In this document: positions 33,297 through 42,213 of the stretch, piece by piece | Layout: each line of letters opens with the position of its first letter | Position numbering within the stretch: the stretch's first letter is position 1 | NCBI RefSeq assembly: GCF_000252995.1 | Contig: NC_015761.1 | Coordinates: 1,426,001 to 1,490,000, forward strand | Reading direction: 5' to 3' | From: Salmonella bongori NCTC 12419 | Lineage (GTDB): Bacteria > Pseudomonadota > Gammaproteobacteria > Enterobacterales > Enterobacteriaceae | Length of the DNA stretch: 64,000 nucleotides | Position numbers and translations under genes: made by a program | The notes under the pieces: model-generated | The model's input: the letters and a program-made list of their open reading frames with translations, nothing else | Databases searched by the model: none | What the model was told of the DNA's origin: nothing

Positions 33297-34316
33297 ATGA
33301 AGAGTATCGTAATCGAACAACCGAATACGCTCACTTTACAGGAAAGGCCTGTCCCGACCCCTGCAGCCGGTGAAGTGCGGGTTAAAGTGAAACTGGCAGG
33401 AATTTGTGGTTCAGACAGCCATATATACCGTGGGCACAATCCTTTTGCGAAATATCCACGGGTTATCGGCCACGAGTTTTTCGGGGTGATTGATGCCGTA
33501 GGCGAGGGTGTGGAGGGCTCAAGGATCGGGCAGCGCGTGTCCGTCGATCCGGTAATTAGCTGCGGTCATTGTTATCCGTGCTCTATCGGAAAACCGAATG
33601 TGTGTACGTCTCTGGTGGTGCTCGGCGTTCATCGTGATGGTGGGTTTAGCGAATATGCCGTGGTCCCGGCAAAAAATGCCTGGCCTGTCCCTGATGCTGT
33701 TGAAGACAAACATGCGGTAATGATTGAACCCTTTACTATTGCCGCTAACGTCACCGGCCAGGTGAAACCAACGGAGCACGATGTCGTATTGATCTACGGG
33801 GCCGGGCCGATGGGGTTGACCACCGTGCAGGCGCTGAAAGGTGTCTATCGGGTGAAAACCGTTATTGTCGCCGACCGGATTGACGAACGGCTGGCGATGG
33901 CGAAAGAAAGCGGCGCAGACTGGGTGATTCACAATGGTCAGCAATCGTTGCAGGCATTTCTTGATGAAAAAGACCTCAAACCTACATTGATTGTTGATGC
34001 TGCCTGTCATCCCTCGATTCTTCAGGAGGCGATTACGCTGGCATCCCCTGCAGCCAGAATCGTACTGATGGGTTTTTCCAGCGAACCGTGTCAAATCATC
34101 CAGCAGGGGATTACCGGAAAAGAGCTGGCGATATTTTCCTCCAGACTCAATGCGAATAAGTTTCCTGTTGTCATTGACTGGTTAGTTAATGGCTTTATCG
34201 ATCCTGACAAACTGGTTACTCATACTTTTGACTATCACCACGTTACTGACGCGATTGAATTGTTTGAAAAAGACCAGCGGCACTGCTGCAAGGTTTTACT
34301 GACATTCGATGAATAA
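33297..34316 (+). CDS. rspB: RspB, zinc-dependent alcohol dehydrogenase (L-gulonate 5-dehydrogenase type)
   Basis: Medium-chain dehydrogenase of 339 aa. Catalytic-zinc ligands lie in GICGSDSHIYRGHNP and GHEFFGVIDAVGEG, structural-zinc Cys in CGHCYPCSIGKPNVC, and the NAD motif in YGAGPMGL. RspB-type enzymes oxidise L-gulonate at C5 to D-fructuronate in related bacteria and in some E. coli strains. I chose the second of two tandem ATG codons (33297), as AAGGAG is then 7 bases upstream and the length equals the E. coli 339 residues. Confidence 0.92.
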   Translation: MKSIVIEQPNTLTLQERPVPTPAAGEVRVKVKLAGICGSDSHIYRGHNPFAKYPRVIGHEFFGVIDAVGEGVEGSRIGQRVSVDPVISCGHCYPCSIGKPNVCTSLVVLGVHRDGGFSEYAVVPAKNAWPVPDAVEDKHAVMIEPFTIAANVTGQVKPTEHDVVLIYGAGPMGLTTVQALKGVYRVKTVIVADRIDERLAMAKESGADWVIHNGQQSLQAFLDEKDLKPTLIVDAACHPSILQEAITLASPAARIVLMGFSSEPCQIIQQGITGKELAIFSSRLNANKFPVVIDWLVNGFIDPDKLVTHTFDYHHVTDAIELFEKDQRHCCKVLLTFDE

Positions 34317-34369
34317 TATTAATAAATGCGAGTAAGTGGTACGCATCTTACCTCTTAGAGATAGCCAAT

Positions 34370-35749
34370 ATGACCCAACAAAAACATGAACGTTCAACCA
34401 AAGATTTAATGAGAGCTGCGGTATCCGGCTGGCTTGGCACCGCGCTCGAGTTTATGGATTTTCAGCTTTATTCTCTTGGTGCCGCGCTGGTATTTCATGA
34501 GATATTTTTCCCGGAGCAGTCTGCTGCAATGGCGCTTATTCTGGCAATGGGTACCTACGGCGCGGGATATATAGCACGTATAGTGGGCGCATTTATTTTT
34601 GGCAAAATGGGCGACCGTATCGGGCGTAAAAAAGTGTTGTTTATTACCATTACGATGATGGGAATCTGTACCACTTTAATTGGGGTGCTGCCGACCTATG
34701 CCCAGATTGGCATATTTGCGCCAGTATTGCTGGTGACGTTGCGTATTATTCAGGGCCTGGGCGCCGGTGCGGAGATCTCCGGGGCAGGAACCATGCTGGC
34801 GGAATATGCGCCAAAAGGGAAGCGCGGCATTATCTCCTCCCTGGTCGCAATGGGGACAAACTGTGGTACGTTGAGTGCTACTGCTATCTGGGCGGTGATG
34901 TTCTTCGCGCTTGACCGTGAATCGCTTGTGGCTTGGGGGTGGCGTATACCGTTCCTTGCAAGCGTCGTGGTAATGATATTTGCCATCTGGCTGCGTTTGA
35001 ATCTGAAAGAAAGCCCGGTTTTTGAAAAAGTGAATGAAGGTGAACATGCTCCGGCGCTGCAAAGCGCTTCTGAAAACACTTTAGGTGCTATGTTTACCAG
35101 TAAGTCATTCTGGCTGGCAACAGGGTTACGTTTTGGGCAAGCGGGTAATTCTGGTCTTATTCAGACTTTTCTTGCGGGTTATTTGGTACAGACGCTTCTG
35201 TTCGATAAAGCAATTCCGACCGATGCGCTGATGATAAGTTCAGTGATTGGTTTTATTACGATACCGCTGTTGGGATGGTTATCCGATAAATATGGTCGCC
35301 GTCTGCCTTATATTATTCTCAACATCTCTGCGATTGTTCTTGCATATCCCATGCTGTCTATTGTGGTTGATAAATCCTACAGCCCGGGCGTGATCATGAC
35401 GGCGTTGATAGTCATTCATAACTTTGCCGTGTTGGGATTATTTGCCCTCGAAAACATCACAATGGCGGAAATTTTCGGCTCACGGAATCGCTTTACCCGT
35501 ATGGCAATATCCAAAGAAGCGGGTGGGCTGGTGGCGGTTGGCTTCGGTCCGGTGCTGGCGGGTATTTTTTGTAATATGACGGATTCCTGGCTGCCTATTC
35601 TGGCAATGGTGATTCTTTATTCGCTGATCGGCCTCGTTTCAGCCTTATTGATGCCGGAAGTGAAAGATCGCGATCTGAGTATTCTTGAGGATGCTGCGGA
35701 AGTTAGCGCCAGAGAGAAAGTCCGGTCGTCTGTTACGCAGGCGGGGTAA
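34370..35749 (+). CDS. ydfJ: YdfJ, MFS metabolite:proton symporter (intact)
   Basis: Inner-membrane MFS transporter of 459 aa, 12 helices, in the metabolite:H+ symporter (KgtP/ShiA/ProP) group. MFS motif GDRIGRKKVL is at residues 81-90. AGAEISGAGTMLAEYAPKGKRG is the typical MHS segment after helix 4. In E. coli K-12 this gene is split by the Qin prophage; here it is complete. Placed between rspB and ydfI, it probably imports L-gulonate or a similar aldonate. Confidence 0.9.
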   Translation: MTQQKHERSTKDLMRAAVSGWLGTALEFMDFQLYSLGAALVFHEIFFPEQSAAMALILAMGTYGAGYIARIVGAFIFGKMGDRIGRKKVLFITITMMGICTTLIGVLPTYAQIGIFAPVLLVTLRIIQGLGAGAEISGAGTMLAEYAPKGKRGIISSLVAMGTNCGTLSATAIWAVMFFALDRESLVAWGWRIPFLASVVVMIFAIWLRLNLKESPVFEKVNEGEHAPALQSASENTLGAMFTSKSFWLATGLRFGQAGNSGLIQTFLAGYLVQTLLFDKAIPTDALMISSVIGFITIPLLGWLSDKYGRRLPYIILNISAIVLAYPMLSIVVDKSYSPGVIMTALIVIHNFAVLGLFALENITMAEIFGSRNRFTRMAISKEAGGLVAVGFGPVLAGIFCNMTDSWLPILAMVILYSLIGLVSALLMPEVKDRDLSILEDAAEVSAREKVRSSVTQAG

Positions 35750-35756
35750 CACCTTC

Positions 35757-35794
35757 AGGATGACCAGGAGGGAACATGGCGTTTTGGTCATCCT
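35757..35794. terminator. Hairpin after ydfJ
   Basis: The perfect 10-base arms AGGATGACCA (35757-35766) and TGGTCATCCT (35785-35794) flank an 18-base loop. It lies 8 bases past the ydfJ stop. There is no U-tract, so it may weaken read-through to ydfI or protect the mRNA end. Confidence 0.45.
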
Positions 35795-35912
35795 GTCGCA
35801 TAACTTAAAATGATGTTATACCAATAACCGGAACATTAATTCAAATCAAAACATACAACCATACAGGCAATACTCTTAGACAGTCCTGATAACATTCATA
35901 GTAGGTCATACC

Positions 35913-37379
35913 ATGCAAAACAAGCTCTTATCGGCTAAGGCAACGCTGCCTTCCTACGATCGCTCTCATCTGGTAACGCGTATTGTTCATCTCGGTTTCG
36001 GTGCTTTCCACCGGGCGCATCAGGGGGTTTATACGGATATTCTCGCGGCTGAGCACAATAGCGACTGGGGATATTGTGAAGTCAATTTGATCGGCGGAGA
36101 GCAGCAAATTGCCGACCTGAAACAGCAAGATAATCTGTATACCGTCGCGGAGATGTCAGCGGATGCGTGGACCGCGCGGGTGGTTGGCGTGGTAAAAAGT
36201 GCCCTGCATGCGCAGGTTGATGGGCTGGAAACGCTCCTGGCGGCCATGTGTGAACCGCAGGTGGCAATTGTTTCATTAACGATTACGGAAAAAGGTTACT
36301 GCCATTCCCCAGCCACGGGTCAGTTGATGCTGGATCATCCGGCGATCGCCGCCGATCTGCAAAACCCGCATCAGCCAAAATCCGCACCGGGCGTGGTGGT
36401 TGAGGCGCTGGTACGCCGTAAAGCCGCCGGTTTGCCCGCCTTCACCGTCATGTCATGCGATAACATGCCTGAAAATGGTCATGTGATGCGCAATGTCGTT
36501 CTGGCATATGCTCAGGCGGTTGATGCTGAACTGGCAAAATGGATAGAACAAAACGTGACATTTCCTTCAACCATGGTCGATCGTATCGTTCCTGCTGTTA
36601 CACCCGAGACGCTGGACAAAATTGAACAGCTAACCGGGGTTCGTGATCCGGCGGGCGTCGCGTGTGAGCCGTTCCGTCAGTGGGTTATTGAAGATAATTT
36701 TGTGGCGGGTCGCCCGGCATGGGAAAAAGCAGGGGCGGAGTTGGTTGCCGACGTGCTCCCGTTTGAAGAGATGAAATTGCGCATGCTTAACGGCAGTCAC
36801 TCTTTCCTCGCTTATCTCGGTTATCTCGCTGGTTATCAGCATATCAATGACTGCATGGGCGACGAAAACTATCGCCGGGCGGCGCGTGCGCTGATGTTGC
36901 AGGAGCAGGCACCGACGCTGAAAGTAAAAGGGGTGGATCTGGCGCGCTATGCCGATCAACTGATCGAGCGTTACAGCAACCCGGCATTACGCCACCGTAC
37001 CTGGCAAATAGCGATGGACGGTAGCCAGAAGCTACCGCAGCGGATGCTGGACTCCGTTCGCTGGCATCTTGCTAATCATAGCGATTTTGATTTGCTGGCG
37101 CTGGGCGTGGCGGGGTGGATGCGTTACGTTGGCGGCGTGGATGAGCAGGGCAAGGCGATCGACGTCAGCGATCCGCTATTGCCGGTTATTCAGCGCGCCG
37201 TGGCGAACAGTGAAGAAGGTGCCAGCCGTGTTGAGGCGCTGCTGGGAATTACCGAAATTTTCAGCACCGATCTGCCACAGTCGGTGCTATTTACACAAAA
37301 AGTGAAAACGGCCTATGACAAGTTACTGACGTACGGAGCAAAAGCGAGCGTGGCAAAATATGCTGAACGGTTGAAATAG
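35913..37379 (+). CDS. ydfI: YdfI, D-mannonate oxidoreductase (UxuB/mannitol dehydrogenase family)
   Basis: NAD-dependent polyol/aldonate dehydrogenase, 488 aa. N-terminal nucleotide fold: IVHLGFGAFHRAHQGVY; family signature MVDRIVPAVTPETLD; catalytic Lys region MKLRMLNGSHSFLAYLGYLAG. It interconverts D-fructuronate and D-mannonate. With RspB upstream and RspA downstream in the pathway it completes L-gulonate to 2-keto-3-deoxygluconate. E. coli YdfI has 486 residues. Confidence 0.9.
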   Translation: MQNKLLSAKATLPSYDRSHLVTRIVHLGFGAFHRAHQGVYTDILAAEHNSDWGYCEVNLIGGEQQIADLKQQDNLYTVAEMSADAWTARVVGVVKSALHAQVDGLETLLAAMCEPQVAIVSLTITEKGYCHSPATGQLMLDHPAIAADLQNPHQPKSAPGVVVEALVRRKAAGLPAFTVMSCDNMPENGHVMRNVVLAYAQAVDAELAKWIEQNVTFPSTMVDRIVPAVTPETLDKIEQLTGVRDPAGVACEPFRQWVIEDNFVAGRPAWEKAGAELVADVLPFEEMKLRMLNGSHSFLAYLGYLAGYQHINDCMGDENYRRAARALMLQEQAPTLKVKGVDLARYADQLIERYSNPALRHRTWQIAMDGSQKLPQRMLDSVRWHLANHSDFDLLALGVAGWMRYVGGVDEQGKAIDVSDPLLPVIQRAVANSEEGASRVEALLGITEIFSTDLPQSVLFTQKVKTAYDKLLTYGAKASVAKYAERLK

Positions 37380-37393
37380 CCCTGTCACTAACA

Positions 37394-37416
37394 CCCGGTA
37401 GCATTATGCTACCGGG
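37394..37416. terminator. Hairpin after ydfI, between convergent ydfI and ydfZ
   Basis: CCCGGTAGCA (37394-37403), TTA loop, TGCTACCGGG (37407-37416): a perfect 10-bp stem. No clear U-tract on either strand. It lies between two convergent genes and can act as a bidirectional stop or mRNA end protector. Confidence 0.5.
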
Positions 37417-37448
37417 AAGAGCGGAGCGGATAGTGACGCGTCGTGGTC

Positions 37449-37652
37449 TCAGTTCATGCCAAGACGAATCAATTCGACAGGTGCGAATTTACCCTCACAA
37501 CCTTCGACAATCACCGTTTTGCCGCGGCGAATTTGACCTGCGTCCAGACCTTCGCTCTCAATGGCTTTGATAATCCCCGTATGGCCCGTACCACTTATCA
37601 TGACGCGGCTGCCAGTGGTGATTGCGTTACGGTTACGATCGTATGTCATCAT
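37449..37652 (-). CDS. ydfZ: YdfZ, small selenium-associated protein
   Basis: Protein of 67 aa (MMTYDRNRNAITTGSRVM...), beta-rich, with a single Cys in VVEG-like VIVEGCEGKFAPVEL. The E. coli orthologue binds selenium without selenocysteine and is FNR-induced. I chose the first of two tandem ATG codons at 37650-37652, behind AGGAGAAAATACC; a start at 37715 adds 21 unrelated residues. An FNR-like site lies about 100 bases upstream. Confidence 0.88.
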   Translation of the reverse strand: MMTYDRNRNAITTGSRVMISGTGHTGIIKAIESEGLDAGQIRRGKTVIVEGCEGKFAPVELIRLGMN

Positions 37653-37750
37653 GGTATTTTCTCCTTTCAAACTTACTGCTAAAGCCCGTGGGCTTACCCC
37701 AATGACGGGCGACATATAAATACGCTTATCGTTGCGTATTTTTTTTGTTT

Positions 37751-37764
37751 TTGATCAAGCTCAC
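37751..37764 (-). promoter_or_regulatory. FNR-like site upstream of ydfZ
   Basis: On the minus strand GTGAG-CTTG-ATCAA matches 8 of 10 defined positions of TTGAT-N4-ATCAA. It is centred about 105 bases upstream of the ydfZ start. ydfZ is one of the strongly FNR-activated genes in E. coli. Confidence 0.6.
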
Positions 37765-37831
37765 GGCTTTTTAGGCGGGAATATGCAGGGTAAGAAAGCG
37801 GAGAAGGGATCTCACCCTGAGGACAAGGCGA

Positions 37832-38518
37832 TTAGTTTTCGCTGAACCAGTCGCTATTTTCCTGGCGGATAAGCTGAACAGATTCGCTGATCTCCTGCAG
37901 ATGCCGGGTCATTGCATCCTCGACCGCAGTGCTGTCGCGTTTTTCCAGCGCGGAGAAAATCTCATGGTGCTGGCGCAGCAACATTTCCGGCGGCGAGACA
38001 TGATCGAGACTCATATAACGAACCCTGTCGATCGTGGCTTTAATATTTTCAATGGTGTCCCACGCTAACTGGCAATCGGCGATCTGCGCCAGCTTTTGGT
38101 GGAAATCGTCATCAAGCTGAAAAAAGTCATCGATCTGTTTGCGCTCAATCGCGACATGTTGCAGGTGCAAGTTTTGCGCCAGCTGGTAGCACTGGCTGTC
38201 GGTGACCATCGCCGCGGCACGCCGTACTACCGCACATTCGATAGCCTGCCGTACAAAACAGCCATTCTGTACCTGGGAGAGCGAAATTTTATTCACGTAA
38301 CTGCCGCGCTGAGGGCGGATCTGAATCAACCCATTTTCCGCCAGCTTAATAAAAGCCTCGCGTACCGGCTGGCGCGAAACATTAAAGCGGGTTGAGACCT
38401 CTTTTTCTGACAATGGTGTACCAGGCGGGATCAGACAATGCACGATATCACGCCGGAGAATACGGTAAATCTGCTGGTTGACAGGCTGTGTAGGGCTAAG
38501 CTGCGTTTCGACGGTCAT
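37832..38518 (-). CDS. rspR: RspR, GntR-family regulator of rspAB
   Basis: Transcription regulator of 228 aa (E. coli YdfH). N-terminal winged helix (about residues 15-75) with GTPLSEKEVSTRFNVSRQPV and REAFIKLAENGLIQIRPQRG. The C-terminal FCD domain has the metal/ligand histidines in FFQLDDDFHQKLAQIADC and LLRQHHEIFSALEKRD. In E. coli it represses rspA. It is convergent-distal from the rsp genes here, separated by ydfZ, and probably senses a hexuronate or aldonate. Confidence 0.92.
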   Translation of the reverse strand: MTVETQLSPTQPVNQQIYRILRRDIVHCLIPPGTPLSEKEVSTRFNVSRQPVREAFIKLAENGLIQIRPQRGSYVNKISLSQVQNGCFVRQAIECAVVRRAAAMVTDSQCYQLAQNLHLQHVAIERKQIDDFFQLDDDFHQKLAQIADCQLAWDTIENIKATIDRVRYMSLDHVSPPEMLLRQHHEIFSALEKRDSTAVEDAMTRHLQEISESVQLIRQENSDWFSEN

Positions 38519-38619
38519 TCGTTCTTACTTTTTAGGAGGTTGACCCGGATACTCTATCACTTTTCCGCGGTGGTCCATACCGATCATGCTCTGGTTACCG
38601 ATGCGTTTGCCGTGGATAA

Positions 38620-38637
38620 CCCGGCCTGAAGGCCGGG
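38620..38637 (-). terminator. Hairpin after ydfG
   Basis: CCCGGCC (38620-38626) and GGCCGGG (38631-38637) around TGAA form a tight stem 6 bases past the ydfG stop. The minus strand continues TTATCC, so the U-tract is weak. Confidence 0.5.
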
Positions 38638-38643
38638 TATAAC

Positions 38644-39390
38644 TTAACGACGATGAACGCTAAGCCCCGCAAAAGATTGCGTGACGGGCATCATTTCAAC
38701 GGTATTAATATTCACATGCGCCGGGAGCGTCGCCACCCACCATACCGCTTCGGTAATATCCTCCGGCGTAAGCGCAGTCGTGTTCTCGTAGGTTTTCCCG
38801 GCTTTTTCATCGTCGCCTTTAAAACGTACGTTAGAAAACTCGGTGCCGCCGACCAGACCAGGCTCAATGTCGGTAACGCGCACCGCTGTGCCGTGTAAAT
38901 CCGTACGCAAATTCAGGCTAAACTGGCGGACAAAAGCTTTAGTTGCACCATAGACGTTTCCCCCAGCATAGGGCCAACTACCTGCGGTCGAACCAATATT
39001 AATGATATGACCGCGATTACGCTCGACCATCCCCGGCAGCACGGCACGCGTCATATAAATCAACCCCTTATTATTGGTGTCGATCATGGTTTCCCAGTCT
39101 TCCACACTGGCTTTATGTGCCGGCTCCAGTCCCAGCGCCAGGCCCGCGTTATTAACCAGCACATCAATATCGCGCCATTGAGCTGGCAAAGAGGCCATCA
39201 TCTCTTCAATGGCTGCGCGGTTGCGCACGTCCAGTTGGGCGGTCAACACGTTATCGCCAAGCTCGTCTTTTAACGCTTGCAGGCGCTCATGACGCCGTCC
39301 CGTGGCAATGACTTTATGCCCATTTTCCACAAAACGGCGTGTAATACACTCGCCAAAACCTGCGGTTGCTCCAGTTACTAAAACGATCAT
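38644..39390 (-). CDS. ydfG: YdfG, NADP-dependent 3-hydroxy acid (malonic semialdehyde/serine) dehydrogenase
   Basis: Short-chain dehydrogenase of 248 aa. The cofactor motif is TGATAGFGE (residues 6-14), then NNAGLALG, and the catalytic YGATK follows IGSTAGSWPYAGG. E. coli YdfG reduces malonic semialdehyde to 3-hydroxypropionate and oxidises serine and 3-hydroxyisobutyrate. I chose the ATG at 39388-39390 (MIVLVTG), matching the E. coli length; the much longer frame to 39576 has no support and crosses the divergent dcp start. Confidence 0.95.
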   Translation of the reverse strand: MIVLVTGATAGFGECITRRFVENGHKVIATGRRHERLQALKDELGDNVLTAQLDVRNRAAIEEMMASLPAQWRDIDVLVNNAGLALGLEPAHKASVEDWETMIDTNNKGLIYMTRAVLPGMVERNRGHIINIGSTAGSWPYAGGNVYGATKAFVRQFSLNLRTDLHGTAVRVTDIEPGLVGGTEFSNVRFKGDDEKAGKTYENTTALTPEDITEAVWWVATLPAHVNINTVEMMPVTQSFAGLSVHRR

Positions 39391-39527
39391 CACACTGTCC
39401 CTCAATGCTTTTTGTGTTTTATTACCATAGCACGCGGCGTTTGTGAAAGGGTAATCCTGGTTAACACGATTGCGGTCAGCACAGGGGAAGCTTACTCTTA
39501 TTACCAACCCATATTCAGGAGTGAAGA

Positions 39528-41567
39528 ATGTCGACGAATCCCTTTTTAGACCAGAGTATGTTGCCCTACCAGGCACCGCGTTTTGATAGGATCAAAGAAT
39601 GCCATTATCGTCCTGCTTTTGACGAGGGCGTGCGGCAAAAACGTGCGGAAATTGAGGCTATCGTCAATCATCCCGCGACGCCTGATTTTACTAATACGTT
39701 TCTGGCGCTGGAGCAAAGTGGGGCGCTACTGTCGCGCGTTACCAGCGTGTTTTTTGCGATGACCGCCGCGCACACTAATGCTGCACTACAGCGTCTGGAT
39801 GAAGCGTTTTCTGCCGAACTGGCAGCGCTATCTAATGATATATATCTGAATAACGCGTTATTCGCTCGTGTGGATACTGTCTGGCGGCAACGTCATTCAT
39901 TGGGACTGGATAATGAATCGCTACGGCTGGTAGAGGTTATTCACCAGCGTTTTGTGCTGGCAGGCGCACAGCTTGCCGACGAGGACAAAGCGCGACTAAA
40001 GGCGTTAAATACAGAAGCCGCTACACTGATGAGCCAGTTTAACCAGCGCCTGTTGGCGGCAAATAAAGCCGGTGGGCTAACAGTCGATGACGCACATTGC
40101 CTGGAAGGACTCAGCCCGCAAGAGATAGCCGTTGCCGCCGGAGCGGCGCGTGAGAAAGGCCTGGAGAAGCGTTGGCGCATTCCGCTTCTTAATACGACGC
40201 AGCAGCCGGCGCTTGCCGTGCTGCGTGACCGCCAGACTCGTGAGAATTTATTTATGGCTTCATGGTCGCGGGCAGAAAAAGACGATGCCCACGATACTCG
40301 CGCTATTATACAGCGATTGGTGGAGATTCGCCGTTGCCAGGCAAAACTGCTGGGTTTTCCCAATTATGCTGCCTGGAAAATCGCCGATCAGATGGCGAAA
40401 ACCCCGGAAGCCGCGCTGGATTTTATGCGTAGTATCGTTCCGCCAGCGCGCCAGCGGGTACTCAATGAACAGGCGGAAATCCAGAGCGTCATTGATGAGC
40501 AGGATGGTTTTCCCGTTCAGCCCTGGGACTGGATGTTTTATGCCGAACAGGTCCGGCGGGAGAAATACGCATTAGACGAAGCGCAGTTGAAACCCTATTT
40601 TGCCTTAAATAACGTGTTGCAGGAGGGCATTTTCTGGACCGCGAACCAGTTGTTCGGCATCACCTTCGTCGAACGTTATGATATTCCGGTGTACCATCCT
40701 GATGTTCGGGTCTGGGAGATTTTGGATCACGACGGCGTTGGGATGGCGTTGTTTTATGGCGATTTTTTTGCCAGAGACTCGAAAAGTGGTGGGGCATGGA
40801 TGGGGAATTTTGTAGAGCAATCCACACTTAATGATACCAGACCTGTCATTTATAACGTGTGTAATTATCAAAAACCCGTGGACGGGCAGCCTGCGCTGCT
40901 GCTATGGGATGATGTTATTACGCTTTTCCATGAGTTTGGCCATACATTACACGGGTTGTTCGCTGTTCAGCGGTATGCCACGCTTTCCGGCACCAATACG
41001 CCCCGCGACTTTGTCGAGTTTCCCTCCCAGATTAATGAACACTGGGCGAGCCATCCGCAGGTATTCGAACGCTACGCGCGTCATGTTGAAAGCGGAGAAA
41101 AAATGCCTGCTGATTTGCAGGAAAGAATGCGTCAGGCGAGTTTATTTAATAAAGGCTACGATATGGCCGAATTGCTCGGCGCTGCATTACTGGATATGCG
41201 CTGGCATATGCTGGAGGACAGCGTGGCGGAGCAGTCTGTCGCCGGGTTCGAACATCAGGCGCTGGCTGCTGAGCACCTCGACTTACCGGCGGTGCCTCCC
41301 CGTTACCGCAGCAGTTACTTTGCCCATATCTTTGGCGGCGGCTACGCGGCAGGCTATTACGCTTATCTGTGGACCCAAATGTTAGCGGATGACGGTTATC
41401 AATGGTTTGTTGAACAGGGCGGGCTGACACGTGAAAATGGACAGCGTTTCAGGGATGCTATCCTTTCCCAGGGGAATAGCGCTGATTTAGACAGACTTTA
41501 TTCAGCCTGGCGTGGACATGAACCGCATATTGGTCCCATGTTGCGGTATCGTGGACTTCATCACTAA
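39528..41567 (+). CDS. dcp: Peptidyl-dipeptidase Dcp (M3 metallopeptidase)
   Basis: Zinc peptidase of 679 aa that removes C-terminal dipeptides from oligopeptides, mostly in the cytoplasm (reported also in periplasm). The zinc motif HEFGH is at residues 468-472, with the third ligand Glu in the following helix near FPSQINEHW. It belongs to the M3 family with OpdA, and closing substrate-binding Gly/Tyr motifs GGGYAAGYYAYLWTQM are intact. The start MSTNPFLDQSMLP follows AGGAGTGAAG. Confidence 0.96.
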   Translation: MSTNPFLDQSMLPYQAPRFDRIKECHYRPAFDEGVRQKRAEIEAIVNHPATPDFTNTFLALEQSGALLSRVTSVFFAMTAAHTNAALQRLDEAFSAELAALSNDIYLNNALFARVDTVWRQRHSLGLDNESLRLVEVIHQRFVLAGAQLADEDKARLKALNTEAATLMSQFNQRLLAANKAGGLTVDDAHCLEGLSPQEIAVAAGAAREKGLEKRWRIPLLNTTQQPALAVLRDRQTRENLFMASWSRAEKDDAHDTRAIIQRLVEIRRCQAKLLGFPNYAAWKIADQMAKTPEAALDFMRSIVPPARQRVLNEQAEIQSVIDEQDGFPVQPWDWMFYAEQVRREKYALDEAQLKPYFALNNVLQEGIFWTANQLFGITFVERYDIPVYHPDVRVWEILDHDGVGMALFYGDFFARDSKSGGAWMGNFVEQSTLNDTRPVIYNVCNYQKPVDGQPALLLWDDVITLFHEFGHTLHGLFAVQRYATLSGTNTPRDFVEFPSQINEHWASHPQVFERYARHVESGEKMPADLQERMRQASLFNKGYDMAELLGAALLDMRWHMLEDSVAEQSVAGFEHQALAAEHLDLPAVPPRYRSSYFAHIFGGGYAAGYYAYLWTQMLADDGYQWFVEQGGLTRENGQRFRDAILSQGNSADLDRLYSAWRGHEPHIGPMLRYRGLHH

Positions 41568-41575
41568 GTAGATTC

Positions 41576-41600
41576 GGTTGTCCGACAATGTCGGGCAACC
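41576..41600 (+). terminator. Hairpin after dcp
   Basis: GGTTGTCCGAC (41576-41586), loop AAT, GTCGGGCAACC (41590-41600): 11-bp stem with one G-T pair. Placed 8 bases after the dcp stop; no U-tract follows. Confidence 0.5.
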
Positions 41601-41911
41601 ACCTCGAGAAAGGAAGCAACTGTTCCTGAGCATAGCCGTTTAAAGTGATAAGATTAAATAAACTCATTATAAAAAGATCACTCATTCGGACTTTTCTGGT
41701 TATTTTTCTGTGATAGCTTGATTGTCCTTGGTTTATTACCGTTTCGCTTTAATGGTTTTGGAAAATATATTTTATAATGGCCATGAAGTTTGCGAGAATA
41801 ATGCAGAATAAATTTGACACTGTGTGCAGGGCGACTAAGTTTAGAACTGTATCACATGATATGTGATGACATATCATATTTAAAACGCAACATCATCATG
41901 AGGATTATATT
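41601..41911. other. Leader region of the yciG-like gene
   Basis: About 310 bases without a longer gene, AT-rich from 41640. It ends with two overlapping inverted repeats (41851-41877, listed separately) and the ribosome site GAGGATTATATT before the yciG-like ATG. A promoter is expected, possibly RpoS-type by family habit; I could not place it. Confidence 0.5.
41851..41877 (+). promoter_or_regulatory. Overlapping inverted repeats in the yciG-like leader
   Basis: ATCACAT-GAT-ATGTGAT (41851-41867) overlaps ATGATATGT-GATG-ACATATCAT (41856-41877). Both are perfect. They cannot both form in one RNA, so they could act as a switch, or they may be protein-binding DNA. They end 34 bases before the start codon. 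Confidence 0.5.
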
Positions 41912-42094
41912 ATGGCAGAACATCGCGGCGGTTCCGGTAATTTCGCAGAAGATAAACAGAAAGCATCAGAGGCGGGCCGTAAAGGCGGTCAGCATAGCGG
42001 TGGAAACTTTAAAAATGATCCACAGCGTGCATCTGAAGCGGGTAAAAAAGGTGGCCAAAGTAGTCACGGCGGCGGACGTAAATCGGATAATTAA
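41912..42094 (+). CDS. YciG-like stress-induced KGG-repeat protein
   Basis: Small basic, disordered protein of 60 aa (MAEHRGGSGNFAEDKQKASE...). The stress-induced bacterial acidophilic repeat motif occurs as ASEAGRKGGQHSGGNF and ASEAGKKGGQSS. E. coli YciG is nearly identical in the first 50 residues and is RpoS-dependent, needed for flagellar motility at high temperature in some reports. This is a paralogue at another locus (ydeJ side), as Salmonella has. The start ATG follows GAGGATTATATT. Confidence 0.9.
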   Translation: MAEHRGGSGNFAEDKQKASEAGRKGGQHSGGNFKNDPQRASEAGKKGGQSSHGGGRKSDN

Positions 42095-42141
42095 TTTTAT
42101 CTGATACTCCTGAAAATATATTCTGAAACATTGTGTACATC

Positions 42142-42168
42142 ATGCGGGCCGTCAGGCTCGCATTTTTT
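42142..42168 (+). terminator. Rho-independent terminator after the yciG-like gene
   Basis: ATGCGGGCC (42142-42150), loop GTCA, GGCTCGCAT (42155-42163), then TTTTTT. Good stem and U-tract. Confidence 0.8.
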
Positions 42169-42213
42169 ATTATCCTGACCGCGTAATAAAATTCGCTGTC
42201 AGGATAGAGTAAT

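Noticed and set aside
39391..39576. N-terminal extension of ydfG by 62 codons
   Set aside because: The extended frame covers the dcp start region and is absent from the family; the ATG at 39388-39390 gives the known length.
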